This document shows, piece after piece, positions 1 to 5,966 of a stretch of 6,434 nt of DNA. Origin of the DNA: an uncultured Tissierellia bacterium (GTDB lineage Bacteria > Bacillota > Clostridia > Tissierellales > Peptoniphilaceae); NCBI GenBank assembly GCA_902489145.1, contig CABTYV010000061.1, positions 1 through 6,434 on the forward strand. The letters are read 5' to 3'. The notes under the pieces are model-generated. The model saw only the letters and a list, made by a program, of their open reading frames with translations, was not told the origin of the DNA and did not search any database. Made by a program: the position numbers and the translations under genes. Positions within the stretch are counted from its first letter, which is position 1. Each line of letters begins with the position of its first letter.

Positions 1-22
1 GGGGGGGTGCCCATTTTCCTCC
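1..22. repeat. Half copy of the same palindrome, opposite orientation, at the left edge
   Basis: The stretch GGGGGTGCCCATTTTCCTC matches the reverse complement of copy 1 (GGGGGTGCCTGTTTTCCTC) at all but two positions. The other arm would lie outside the window. The operon is therefore bracketed by copies of one repeat family. Confidence 0.65.
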
Positions 23-40
23 CTTTTTTTGACAAAGGCG

Positions 41-94
41 CCGGCCGACGATCGGAAAGCCATGCGGTGTCGGCCTCCGGCCGACGATTTGAAA
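41..94. repeat. Short direct repeat with a compact hairpin
   Basis: CCGGCCGACGAT occurs at 41-52 and again at 77-88, a 36-bp period, each followed by a GAAA-containing stretch (16 of 18 positions agree). The second copy also forms GTCGGCC-TCC-GGCCGAC (69-85), a perfect 7-bp stem with a 3-nt loop. No T run follows on either strand. The region lies beyond the end of the operon and holds no gene. Confidence 0.6.
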
Positions 95-141
95 AAAACG
101 CCGCCCCCCCGCGCTGACAACTGATCCTCAGCAGCGACGGC
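92..141 (-). terminator. Weak candidate terminator after the thioesterase gene
   Basis: Read on the minus strand, an imperfect structure (outer GCCG at 141-138 with CGGC at 103-100; inner GCTGA at 132-128 with TCAGC at 117-113) is followed directly by GTTTTTTT (T run 98-92). It is correctly placed for the operon end, but the stem is interrupted and a folding calculation is needed. Confidence 0.25.
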
Positions 142-162
142 TCCGTGCCCCGCCCCGGCGCT

Positions 163-639
163 CTATTTGTGGTCTTTGATGGCGACAGCGACCATGCGGG
201 CGCAGGCGCGCAATTCACCCGCGGCCGCAAGCTCCATGGCTACGATCGCTTTGCGTTCGCCCAGCTCCTCGAGCCGGGCGGTGACGGTGACCTCCTCGCC
301 CATGGGCACCGGTTTCTTAAAATCGACTTCCAAATGTGCGGTGATAAAGCGGCCAATGACGGTTTCCTCGGTCAAGGTCAATCCCTTGGCCTGGTGAGCG
401 AACCACGCAGCGGATGCGGTGCCGTGGCAATCGAAAATCATGGCCATCATGCCGCCAAAAAGATTGGCCGGCACGCCACCGGTATATTCAGCCGCAGGCG
501 TCACGCGGCAAACACAGGATTGTCCGTCGGACGAAGGGTAGGAACGAAGATGCAGGCCCGCTTCATTTTGGGGGCCGCAACCCCAGCAATGCTGGAAGCG
601 GTCCCCGTAGGTTTCTTGAATTGCTATTTGTTTCATCAT
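163..639 (-). CDS. PaaI-like hotdog-fold thioesterase
   Basis: This 158-aa protein has the features of the PaaI/hotdog acyl-CoA thioesterase family, whose members hydrolyse acyl-CoA thioesters in the cytosol. Seen: an N-terminal HCWGCGPQNEAGLHL segment (residues 17-31), which matches the CxGCGPxNxxGL signature of one PaaI-like subgroup. A central helix around residues 59-79 carries FGGMMAMIFD, with Asp70 where hotdog thioesterases place their acidic catalytic residue. A strand near 99-113 (ITAHLEVDFKKPVPMG) is followed by further strands to the end, and the length is normal for the family. The start is ATGATG at 639; either Met could initiate, and the ribosome binding site is weak (AAGTGAG). 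The gene begins 30 bp after the 88-aa membrane gene with no terminator between them, so it is probably the last gene of the same transcript. Its substrate is unknown, and a link to the E1/E2/JAMM genes upstream is only positional. Confidence 0.85.
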   Translation of the reverse strand: MMKQIAIQETYGDRFQHCWGCGPQNEAGLHLRSYPSSDGQSCVCRVTPAAEYTGGVPANLFGGMMAMIFDCHGTASAAWFAHQAKGLTLTEETVIGRFITAHLEVDFKKPVPMGEEVTVTARLEELGERKAIVAMELAAAGELRACARMVAVAIKDHK

Positions 640-669
640 AAATTCTCACTTTCTTTTCAGTATAAGTCC

Positions 670-936
670 CTATTTATACAAGATTGGGGCCAGGCTCATG
701 CCAAGGGAGAGGCCAAAGAGCATACAGATGGCCATTGTTGTAGCGTCGAAAAAGCCGCCAATGCCGGTCCCGATTAGGAGGCCAATGGAGAGGCCCAGCG
801 ACTGAACCTCATTTTTCGTTAGCCGTTTGTTGCGGGCCTGCGTGCGGGCGCGAAGGAAGAGAAAGAGGGCCGTCCCAAGCATGAAGAAGGGGATCCCCAC
901 ATGAGAAAACCTGGTCAAAAATTGTCCGATCGACAT
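670..936 (-). CDS. Small glycine-rich membrane protein, unknown function
   Basis: I do not recognise this 88-aa protein. It is strongly hydrophobic, with about three potential membrane helices: residues 11-29, then 48-62, then 67-85. A short basic loop (RARTQARNKR, residues 29-38) between the first and second suggests a cytoplasmic loop. The second half is rich in regularly spaced glycines (GLSIGLLIGTGIGGFFD and GLSLGMSLA), the pattern seen in tightly packed or oligomerising helices. The ATG at 936 is preceded by GGAAAGGA at suitable spacing. It begins 18 bp after the transglutaminase-fold gene ends, so the two are almost certainly co-transcribed. It is the third small membrane protein of the operon. 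Anchor, channel or immunity-type roles are all possible and none is supported by a motif. Confidence 0.75.
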   Translation of the reverse strand: MSIGQFLTRFSHVGIPFFMLGTALFLFLRARTQARNKRLTKNEVQSLGLSIGLLIGTGIGGFFDATTMAICMLFGLSLGMSLAPILYK

Positions 937-954
937 TGAAAATCCTTTCCGGGT

Positions 955-2262
955 CTAGGGTAAGAGGCCCAGGCCACGCTCATTTTGCACAATGATGGTC
1001 AAATCCTTCGTTTTCATACCCATGCCTAGCTGGCGTAAGCACAAAATCGGCACATACCAGCTATCAAAACGGTAGATCAGTTGGCGAAGAGGCAAGGAAT
1101 AGCGGGCGGTGCCCAGGTAAATCAGGAGCTGATCCTGGACCAGGTTGTAGGCCCCGCCGTAGAGGCGCAATAAAAAGGGGAGGTGGACAAAGAAGGACGA
1201 GCCCTCACGGTAACAGAGGAGGGGCAGGTCAGGACCATCTACCCGGCATTGGTCAAAGAGGAAAAAGGAATGGCCGGGGAAAAGGGAGAGAGGGCCGGTG
1301 GCAATGGTTTCCTTCTGGGCAATGATTTGATCAGATTGGGCGGGGCTGTAGAGGACGGCGTCCCAGCGGTGATTTTGGCCAAAAGCCTCAGGAGAAAGAA
1401 GGAGCGGGGCCTGGGGAGAAAAAAGAGCAAAGGTGTAGTCGATATGGGTCCAGTGCCCGTTTAGGGCAACCAGATTCCAGCTATGCGATTCCCAGCCCTC
1501 TGGGCCCAGGCCGCTTCCAAAAACGGACCGGGCCGCCAGCCCGCAATAGGAAAGGAGCTGGTAGGCGTAGGCGGCGATGCCCTGGCAGACGCCGCCCTTG
1601 TTGCGGTAGAGGCCGACGGCCGAATAATCGGCGAGGCGGCCGGTTTTCTGATAGGTGATATTGTGGCGGAACCAGTTTCCCACCGCTTCTACCATTTGAA
1701 GGGGCTGCCCCTGACAAGCGAGCGCAATCGTGTGGGCTTGGGCCGCCAGCAGGCAAGACAGGTCATTGACCTCCTTGGCCGAATCAAAATATTGGCAGTC
1801 GAAATGATGGACCAAAAGACGGTCATGGAAAAAGACCCGCCCCTCGCTTTTGATCCCACGAATTTGATTGGCTTGGAGCTCCTCGCCGATGGATGCCTTG
1901 CAGTCCTCGAGCTGGCGGTTCAAATTTTGGCCCGCCACGAAGGGCAATCGGTTATCAATCACCAGAATAAAATGTTCCAAATGGAGGCTAAAGGCTAAAA
2001 AAAGGGCGGTCAGCAGGGTTTCCGCATTGGCTGCGGAAAATACATAGGCAGGAGGGGCCACCGGCAAATAGCGCACAAAAAGAGCCAGGCGCAAGGCCTG
2101 GCCCGCTCCCTGCACCTGGTAGACCAAGGATTGGACGGTGGCAAAGGCCGCAGGCTCCGCCAGAAGCGCCTCTTCCAAAAAGCTTTGAGGGCTTTTCCCG
2201 GGCGGCAGGGGGATCGAAAAGTGCATTTTACGCGATCGAAGCGCCGTCCCCAAGCCGGTCAT
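955..2262 (-). CDS. Transglutaminase-fold (papain-like) protein
   Basis: This is a 435-aa protein with a transglutaminase-like core at about residues 165-280. Seen: a helix VEAVGNWFRHNITYQ (191-205) typical of the segment before the catalytic helix; the nucleophile motif GGVCQGIAAYAYQLL with Cys226; His260 in SHSWNLV; and Asp275 in HIDYTF. These form the complete Cys-His-Asp triad of the Transglut_core family, whose bacterial members are mostly proteases, peptidases or amide-bond transferases. Residues 1-160 and 290-435 match nothing I recognise. There is no signal peptide and no clear membrane helix, so it is probably cytosolic. I chose ATG at 2262 because it overlaps the E1 gene's stop as ATGA, with GGAAGGGG upstream; a longer upstream reading frame merely runs back into the E1 gene. 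The coupling implies near-stoichiometric production with the E1-like enzyme. It could process a modifier or target, or form or cleave isopeptide bonds; the activity is an inference. Confidence 0.85.
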   Translation of the reverse strand: MTGLGTALRSRKMHFSIPLPPGKSPQSFLEEALLAEPAAFATVQSLVYQVQGAGQALRLALFVRYLPVAPPAYVFSAANAETLLTALFLAFSLHLEHFILVIDNRLPFVAGQNLNRQLEDCKASIGEELQANQIRGIKSEGRVFFHDRLLVHHFDCQYFDSAKEVNDLSCLLAAQAHTIALACQGQPLQMVEAVGNWFRHNITYQKTGRLADYSAVGLYRNKGGVCQGIAAYAYQLLSYCGLAARSVFGSGLGPEGWESHSWNLVALNGHWTHIDYTFALFSPQAPLLLSPEAFGQNHRWDAVLYSPAQSDQIIAQKETIATGPLSLFPGHSFFLFDQCRVDGPDLPLLCYREGSSFFVHLPFLLRLYGGAYNLVQDQLLIYLGTARYSLPLRQLIYRFDSWYVPILCLRQLGMGMKTKDLTIIVQNERGLGLLP

Positions 2263-3614
2263 GAAAGACCCCTTCCGGAGGGCGCCCCTTCCCCACCACG
2301 GTCCGCCTCTGCCGCTCGGCCGGCCCCGCAATCCGGGCAATCTGCCTCCTGATTGACCCGCAGATTATCTGTAATCCAGAGCGGATGCGGAAAAACAGCG
2401 GCACGCGGGCCGCCGATTTTGGGCTCGTTGGTATTGCAAATCCAGGTATACTGTCTTAGATAGCCAATGACCCGGGGCGTATAGTCAGGATTATCCCGGT
2501 TGAGCAGGTCCAAGGCCAGCTTGACGCCAATCAAGGAGACAAAGTCGATATCCGCGGCAATGCCGGGCTCAAAGGCCAGATTTTCCTGGTCCTCCTCCGT
2601 AGCAAAATACGTGTCGTGGTGGTCTCCCCGCTCCTCGTCGATCAAGCCGCCTAAGGCGCAGTGATAGCAGGACAGGCCCCGGCCCGAGGCCCAATAGAAC
2701 ACCTCGCCCGCATAGGCCCGGGTCCAGCAGGCAATCGAAACGAACGTGCTATCCGTCCGGATGGCCAGCTTGCAAGCCCAATCCGCCGATGCCCGATTGT
2801 CCCCGCCGCCGATCAGAATCGTCTTCCGTCCTAACAGGGGCAACAGGTCCTCCTCCGGCACCCGCTGCAGGAAGCTACGGAAGGTGTGCACCTCCGCATA
2901 GGGATTGATATTCAAAATCCGGTCCCGAAGGGCATCCACCTTGTAGCGGCCCAAGTCCGAAAACCCGCACTGGTGGCGGCAAATGTTGTGAATATCCAAA
3001 ATATCCGCATCAAAGAGGACAAAATGGCCCACGCCGGAACGGGCCAATTCTAAGGCCACAAAGGAGCCCACAGAGCCGCAGCCCACCAACACTGCCCGCT
3101 TGTCGAGCATGGCATCGGACTCCAACAGGCCTGTATTGCGGGAAAAAAGCTTCGTCACCGTATCATAGGATTTCAGCCGCATGGAATAGGTGATCGGGGG
3201 ACCGGCCTCCTGCACTTCCTCCAAGGAAAATTGGAGTGCCCCATCCACCCGGCGTCCGGTCAATCGGTAGGCCCCGCCTGTTGGCGCCTCCTCACCCGAG
3301 GCCGCTTCCGGCCCTTCCGACTCCAGGTAACCTAAAAAGTACGCTTCCTTTTGGTAACTGGGCCCATCTAGCACGTAGACCCGCTCCGTTTCCGGTCGAA
3401 TGAGGCCATAAAGGGGCCGCCTTCCGCCATTGGCCCTGGCCTCATTCAGAGACGTCGGCCAATAGCAGACCCAGTCATATCCCTTCAGCGGCGTAGGGCC
3501 CGCCGCCCCAAACTGGTCAATGAAAGCCGCCAGACGAGCCTCATCCACGGATGGATCGGGATTTGGCCCACCGGCACCCGGTCCCAACCCCTCATTTTGT
3601 TCATAATCCACCAT
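2259..3614 (-). CDS. ThiF/E1-like adenylating enzyme
   Basis: This 451-aa protein carries a ThiF/MoeB/E1-type Rossmann adenylation domain at about residues 150-395. Seen: the nucleotide-binding loop GCGSVGS (178-184); the Asp202-x-Asp204...Asn210-x-x-Arg213 signature; Lys225; the GGGDNRAS segment with Asp272 and Arg274; and a CYHC...CPDC zinc-type quartet (Cys316, 319, 426, 429). Members adenylate the C-terminal glycine of ubiquitin-like proteins with ATP. No cysteine lies between residues 320 and 392, where MoeB- and E1-type proteins carry the crossover-loop cysteine, so a standard thioester step is doubtful. Residues 1-150 form a separate unassigned domain. The acidic/Gly-rich stretch 98-114 and the tail after 430 look like linkers. 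The start at 3614 has an excellent GAGGAGGT site 7 nt upstream and overlaps the JAMM gene by 14 bp; the stop overlaps the transglutaminase-fold start. It probably works with the E2-like protein encoded upstream. Confidence 0.9.
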   Translation of the reverse strand: MVDYEQNEGLGPGAGGPNPDPSVDEARLAAFIDQFGAAGPTPLKGYDWVCYWPTSLNEARANGGRRPLYGLIRPETERVYVLDGPSYQKEAYFLGYLESEGPEAASGEEAPTGGAYRLTGRRVDGALQFSLEEVQEAGPPITYSMRLKSYDTVTKLFSRNTGLLESDAMLDKRAVLVGCGSVGSFVALELARSGVGHFVLFDADILDIHNICRHQCGFSDLGRYKVDALRDRILNINPYAEVHTFRSFLQRVPEEDLLPLLGRKTILIGGGDNRASADWACKLAIRTDSTFVSIACWTRAYAGEVFYWASGRGLSCYHCALGGLIDEERGDHHDTYFATEEDQENLAFEPGIAADIDFVSLIGVKLALDLLNRDNPDYTPRVIGYLRQYTWICNTNEPKIGGPRAAVFPHPLWITDNLRVNQEADCPDCGAGRAAEADRGGEGAPSGRGLS

Positions 3615-4314
3615 GTCCCGACCTCCTCTGCACCTCTTCCAAGCTCGCCAGCTTCATCACCTCTGGGTTTCGAATCTCCCGGTCGCCCACCGCCAGATCG
3701 ACCCGGGTATAGGAAACGCGCCCCAGCGGTTCCTGCGTCACATAGTAAAATGTGATCCGAAAGGTCGGATCATAGTTGATGAGGGCTGAAATGCAGCCAT
3801 TGCCCGCCGCACCCGCATAGCTGTAGTTGGTCCGATCATCCGTGGACGAAAAACGGTCAAAGGATCCCGGATGGCGGTGCCACATGCCAAGGAAAACCAG
3901 TGGATGCTTATACAAGCGCGAGATGACCCCGCACACATGATTTTCATACTCCTGGTCCCCTTCGTGGTAGGCCACGTCAAAACGGGCATTTATACCGGGA
4001 TCACTCGCCTCCACCACATACCAGATCCCCCGGTCAAAATGGCCTAACAGGAGCCCGCCAGTTTCCGTCGAGAGGCGGGCCTGACTTTCATTAAAAATTT
4101 GAATCAGGGCACGGTCCGACAGCACGACCTTCTGGCAGGCCGGATGAGGCTCATACCCGAAGGAAGAACGCCCATCCACATACTTAGGCCGGTCCACCTT
4201 CTGCACGTGAGGCTTCCTTCCGGAGGCTTTTTTCGCCCTTTTCACAAAAACCGGCCGTCGAATCGCGCGCTTACGCCCGGCCTCCTGGCGCTTCTTCCGC
4301 CTAAATTTTGCCAT
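3601..4314 (-). CDS. JAMM/MPN-domain metallo-isopeptidase
   Basis: This 237-aa protein has a complete JAMM zinc-protease signature: Glu84 in ETGGLLLG, then His146-x-His148-x7-Ser156-x2-Asp159 in GMWHRHPG...SSTDD. JAMM proteases (RPN11, Cap3 and BilC types) cleave the bond after a ubiquitin-like protein's C-terminal glycine, either maturing the modifier or removing it from targets. The domain spans about residues 62-205. The N-terminal 35 residues are very rich in Lys and Arg and have no counterpart in the minimal JAMM fold; nucleic acid, acidic membrane or partner binding is possible. The C-terminus ends GHGGL. I chose ATG at 4314; an ATG two codons upstream (4320) is equally possible. No good ribosome site is visible and the start lies inside the end of the E2-like gene, so translation is probably coupled to it. 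The E2-JAMM-E1 order matches known bacterial ubiquitin-like operons. Confidence 0.92.
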   Translation of the reverse strand: MAKFRRKKRQEAGRKRAIRRPVFVKRAKKASGRKPHVQKVDRPKYVDGRSSFGYEPHPACQKVVLSDRALIQIFNESQARLSTETGGLLLGHFDRGIWYVVEASDPGINARFDVAYHEGDQEYENHVCGVISRLYKHPLVFLGMWHRHPGSFDRFSSTDDRTNYSYAGAAGNGCISALINYDPTFRITFYYVTQEPLGRVSYTRVDLAVGDREIRNPEVMKLASLEEVQRRSGHGGL

Positions 4315-5002
4315 GATCATGAAAGAGGGTCCAGGTTTTCTGGTCAATGAGGCCCAGTTCAAAGACCGTAATCCAGCGCATGGCATAGCGCAGGCAAGCG
4401 GCTGCGGTGGTCACCTTGCCCCCCTTTTCATGGCTGGCATAAATGTTGTTGCGATCCTGCGTGCAGAGATAAATCTGCTGGTCCTGATCCCGCAGGAGAT
4501 GGGGAATGCTCTTGGGCGTGACAGAAGCTGCATTGACCAAATCCATCATTTCCTGGTAGTTCGGCCGTACCGGATAAAATTTAACGGACCCGCCCCAGCG
4601 CTGTTGGGGATGGTCCGAATCATATACCGCAAGCAGGGTCCAATCCTTTCTTTTCCCGCAAATCACAGGATGAAGGCGTACCTGCCAATACATTTTGTTG
4701 TTGGGCAAATAGCCCATTTTGGCATCTGGATGGATATCTGCCATCGCCTTGATCTCCAGCTTTTGGAGCTGCGGATTGGTTTGATACCATTCCGCAGCAA
4801 CCACCGCCTTATCCACTGACTTAAAGCCATTGCCATTGGCCAGCGAAGAAGCCGACATAGGATCGGCCGGATTGAGCACAGTCCCATCTTGGTTGACCAT
4901 GGTCTCTCCCCCGCCCTCCAGCTGGTTACGAAGGGCCTCGATCGCCTCAGCCGTCGCATGATCCTCTGAAGCCACCCTTCTCTTATCAAGCTTGAAATCC
5001 AT
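4301..5002 (-). CDS. E2/UBC-fold-like conjugating protein
   Basis: This 233-aa protein is best read as a prokaryotic E2-like (ubiquitin-conjugating fold) protein. Seen: a predicted alpha-beta order with strands at about 103-113 (KMYWQVRLHPV), 120-128 (DWTLLAVYD) and 138-146 (GSVKFYPVR). Then comes IPHLLRDQDQQIYLC, with Cys180 where UBC-fold enzymes place the catalytic cysteine, and C-terminal helices that start TTAAACLRYAMRWITVF (198-214). That final segment is typical of bacterial E2-like families. Residues 1-60 look disordered and polar. The canonical HPN motif is not evident, so activity is an inference supported mainly by the adjacent JAMM and E1 genes. The start at 5002 is chosen for its strong AAAAGGAGG site 6 nt upstream; an upstream in-frame extension would cross this site and is unlikely. 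I cannot assign it to a specific Prok-E2 subfamily. A non-catalytic adaptor role remains possible. Confidence 0.7.
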   Translation of the reverse strand: MDFKLDKRRVASEDHATAEAIEALRNQLEGGGETMVNQDGTVLNPADPMSASSLANGNGFKSVDKAVVAAEWYQTNPQLQKLEIKAMADIHPDAKMGYLPNNKMYWQVRLHPVICGKRKDWTLLAVYDSDHPQQRWGGSVKFYPVRPNYQEMMDLVNAASVTPKSIPHLLRDQDQQIYLCTQDRNNIYASHEKGGKVTTAAACLRYAMRWITVFELGLIDQKTWTLFHDHGKI

Positions 5003-5008
5003 AAGATG

Positions 5009-5017
5009 CCTCCTTTT
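5009..5017 (-). promoter_or_regulatory. Ribosome binding site deciding the E2-like start
   Basis: Minus-strand AAAAGGAGG, 6 nt before ATG 5002. It is one of the strongest sites in the window and gives the E2-like gene, after an 85-bp gap, independent translation initiation. Confidence 0.8.
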
Positions 5018-5051
5018 CCACGCCTCAGGCGCCAGAAACGTCTTCTTGGTT

Positions 5052-5080
5052 ATTATACCCGCTTTCCGCCCCTTATCCCC
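5052..5080 (-). promoter_or_regulatory. Possible internal promoter before the E2-like gene
   Basis: A perfect TATAAT lies on the minus strand at 5057-5052, in the only sizeable intergenic gap (5003-5087) of the operon, about 50 nt before the E2-like start. The hexamer 17 bp further up (GGGGAT) is a poor -35 and there is no extended TG motif, so it may be weak or activator-dependent. It would allow the E2-JAMM-E1-transglutaminase block to be expressed apart from the membrane pair. Confidence 0.35.
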
Positions 5081-5087
5081 GCCTGCC

Positions 5088-5534
5088 CTAGGGCAAATAA
5101 AACAAATAAGCGAAAAAGAAGGCGGCCAGGGCAGAGCGCAAGCCAACCTGCCAAACCCTTTTGCAATAGGTTTTCACCGCCTTGAGCTTGACTTCCCGCC
5201 AGGCCAAAAGCAAGCTCAACACCAAACCCAGGAGCAAAACCACCAGGGAGCCAATGGCGTAAAGCTGGCAAACGCCCGAAATCGCCTGAAAAACCCGCTT
5301 TCCCTCAATCAGCGTAGCATGATTGCCCAGAAAAAAAAGAAGGAGCAAAAAACAGCCCGCGGCATTTCGAATGGACCGCCCCGCCTCGAAAATCTCCTCA
5401 TGAGCCGGCACCAACGCCCCATAACGAGCGCAAAAAGCCAGATACAACGAATAAATCGCAATCCCCACCTCCAGAGCAAGGGAGCCCATGGCCAAAACCT
5501 TCGCCGCCCAAAAAATCCACTCCTGAAGACTCAT
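5088..5534 (-). CDS. Four-helix membrane protein, unknown function
   Basis: I do not recognise this 148-aa protein. Its hydropathy suggests four membrane helices, at about residues 8-35, 57-75, 88-112 and 130-147. A polar, acidic loop (HEEIFEAGRSIRN, 45-57) lies between helices 1 and 2. A basic loop (WREVKLKAVKTYCKR, 112-126) lies between helices 3 and 4, so that side is probably cytoplasmic. The start at 5534 forms an ATGA overlap with the preceding gene's stop and has GGGAGGGAG upstream; longer in-frame starts lie inside the preceding gene. A run of eight T on the coding strand (5331-5338) falls in the second helix. The pair of membrane genes likely makes a complex, and their position before the E2/JAMM/E1 genes suggests a membrane platform or target. 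That link is positional only. Confidence 0.75.
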   Translation of the reverse strand: MSLQEWIFWAAKVLAMGSLALEVGIAIYSLYLAFCARYGALVPAHEEIFEAGRSIRNAAGCFLLLLFFLGNHATLIEGKRVFQAISGVCQLYAIGSLVVLLLGLVLSLLLAWREVKLKAVKTYCKRVWQVGLRSALAAFFFAYLFYLP

Positions 5535-5941
5535 TGCCCGCTCCCTCCCTTTCGAATATCGTCCAAGGCCCGCGCGCCCACGCCCGGCAAGCGGCTCAGC
5601 CGACCCAGGACCCTGCCCGCCGACCCCAACCCTTCCTGCACCTGGTCCCCCAACCGCTCCACCAGCGCCTCCACATTCTCCTGCCAATCCAACTCCTTCT
5701 GGCCAATGCTCTGCCAGTCAGCCACCCTCTTCGTGGAAATTCGCTGCATGAGCACCCGATCCGCCACGCCCGTCCTCCGCTTCGGCGCCACCTGCCAGCC
5801 ATAAAGCACCACACAAATCACCACTGACAAAACAAAAAAAAACCGCCCAAGCTGCTTCATCCTCCGCGCCAGCAAAGCAAACCCTTCTACCTCACTGATG
5901 ATGGTCAATATTCCTTTATCATCCAATCGATAGCGTGGCAT
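5531..5941 (-). CDS. Single-pass membrane protein, unknown function
   Basis: This 136-aa protein has one strong membrane helix at residues 32-50 (RFFFVLSVVICVVLYGW). A short, mostly polar N-terminal segment precedes it, and a positively charged helical C-terminal domain follows (residues 54-136). Positive charge on both sides (RRMKQ before, PKRR after) leaves the topology uncertain. The tail ends KGGSGQ. I chose ATG at 5941 because a perfect AAGGAGG lies 5 nt upstream. The reading frame stays open further upstream to a TTG at 6217, but that extension is only translated tandem repeat, includes a 1-nt repeat slip and has no ribosome site, so I reject it. A nine-T run on the coding strand (5834-5842) falls in the first codons of the helix. 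It is the first gene of the operon and overlaps the next gene by 4 bp. I do not recognise the family. Confidence 0.75.
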   Translation of the reverse strand: MPRYRLDDKGILTIISEVEGFALLARRMKQLGRFFFVLSVVICVVLYGWQVAPKRRTGVADRVLMQRISTKRVADWQSIGQKELDWQENVEALVERLGDQVQEGLGSAGRVLGRLSRLPGVGARALDDIRKGGSGQ

Positions 5942-5946
5942 ACTTC

Positions 5947-5953
5947 CCTCCTT
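5947..5953 (-). promoter_or_regulatory. Ribosome binding site deciding the start of the first gene
   Basis: Minus-strand AAGGAGG, 5 nt before ATG 5941. It fixes the start of the 136-aa membrane protein downstream of the tandem repeat and argues that the repeat is an untranslated leader. Confidence 0.8.
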
Positions 5954-5966
5954 CTTTATAGGGTGG

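Noticed and set aside
29..57. Plus-strand promoter from TTGACA at 29-34
   Set aside because: No -10-like hexamer at 16-18 bp spacing and no plus-strand gene to drive.
145..777. Plus-strand 210-codon open frame
   Set aside because: It is antisense to the thioesterase and 88-aa genes, which have family motifs and, for the latter, a good ribosome site.
4992..5804. Plus-strand 270-codon open frame
   Set aside because: It is antisense to the well-supported membrane genes, low in complexity (rich in Gln, Asn and Pro), lacks any domain and has no ribosome site.
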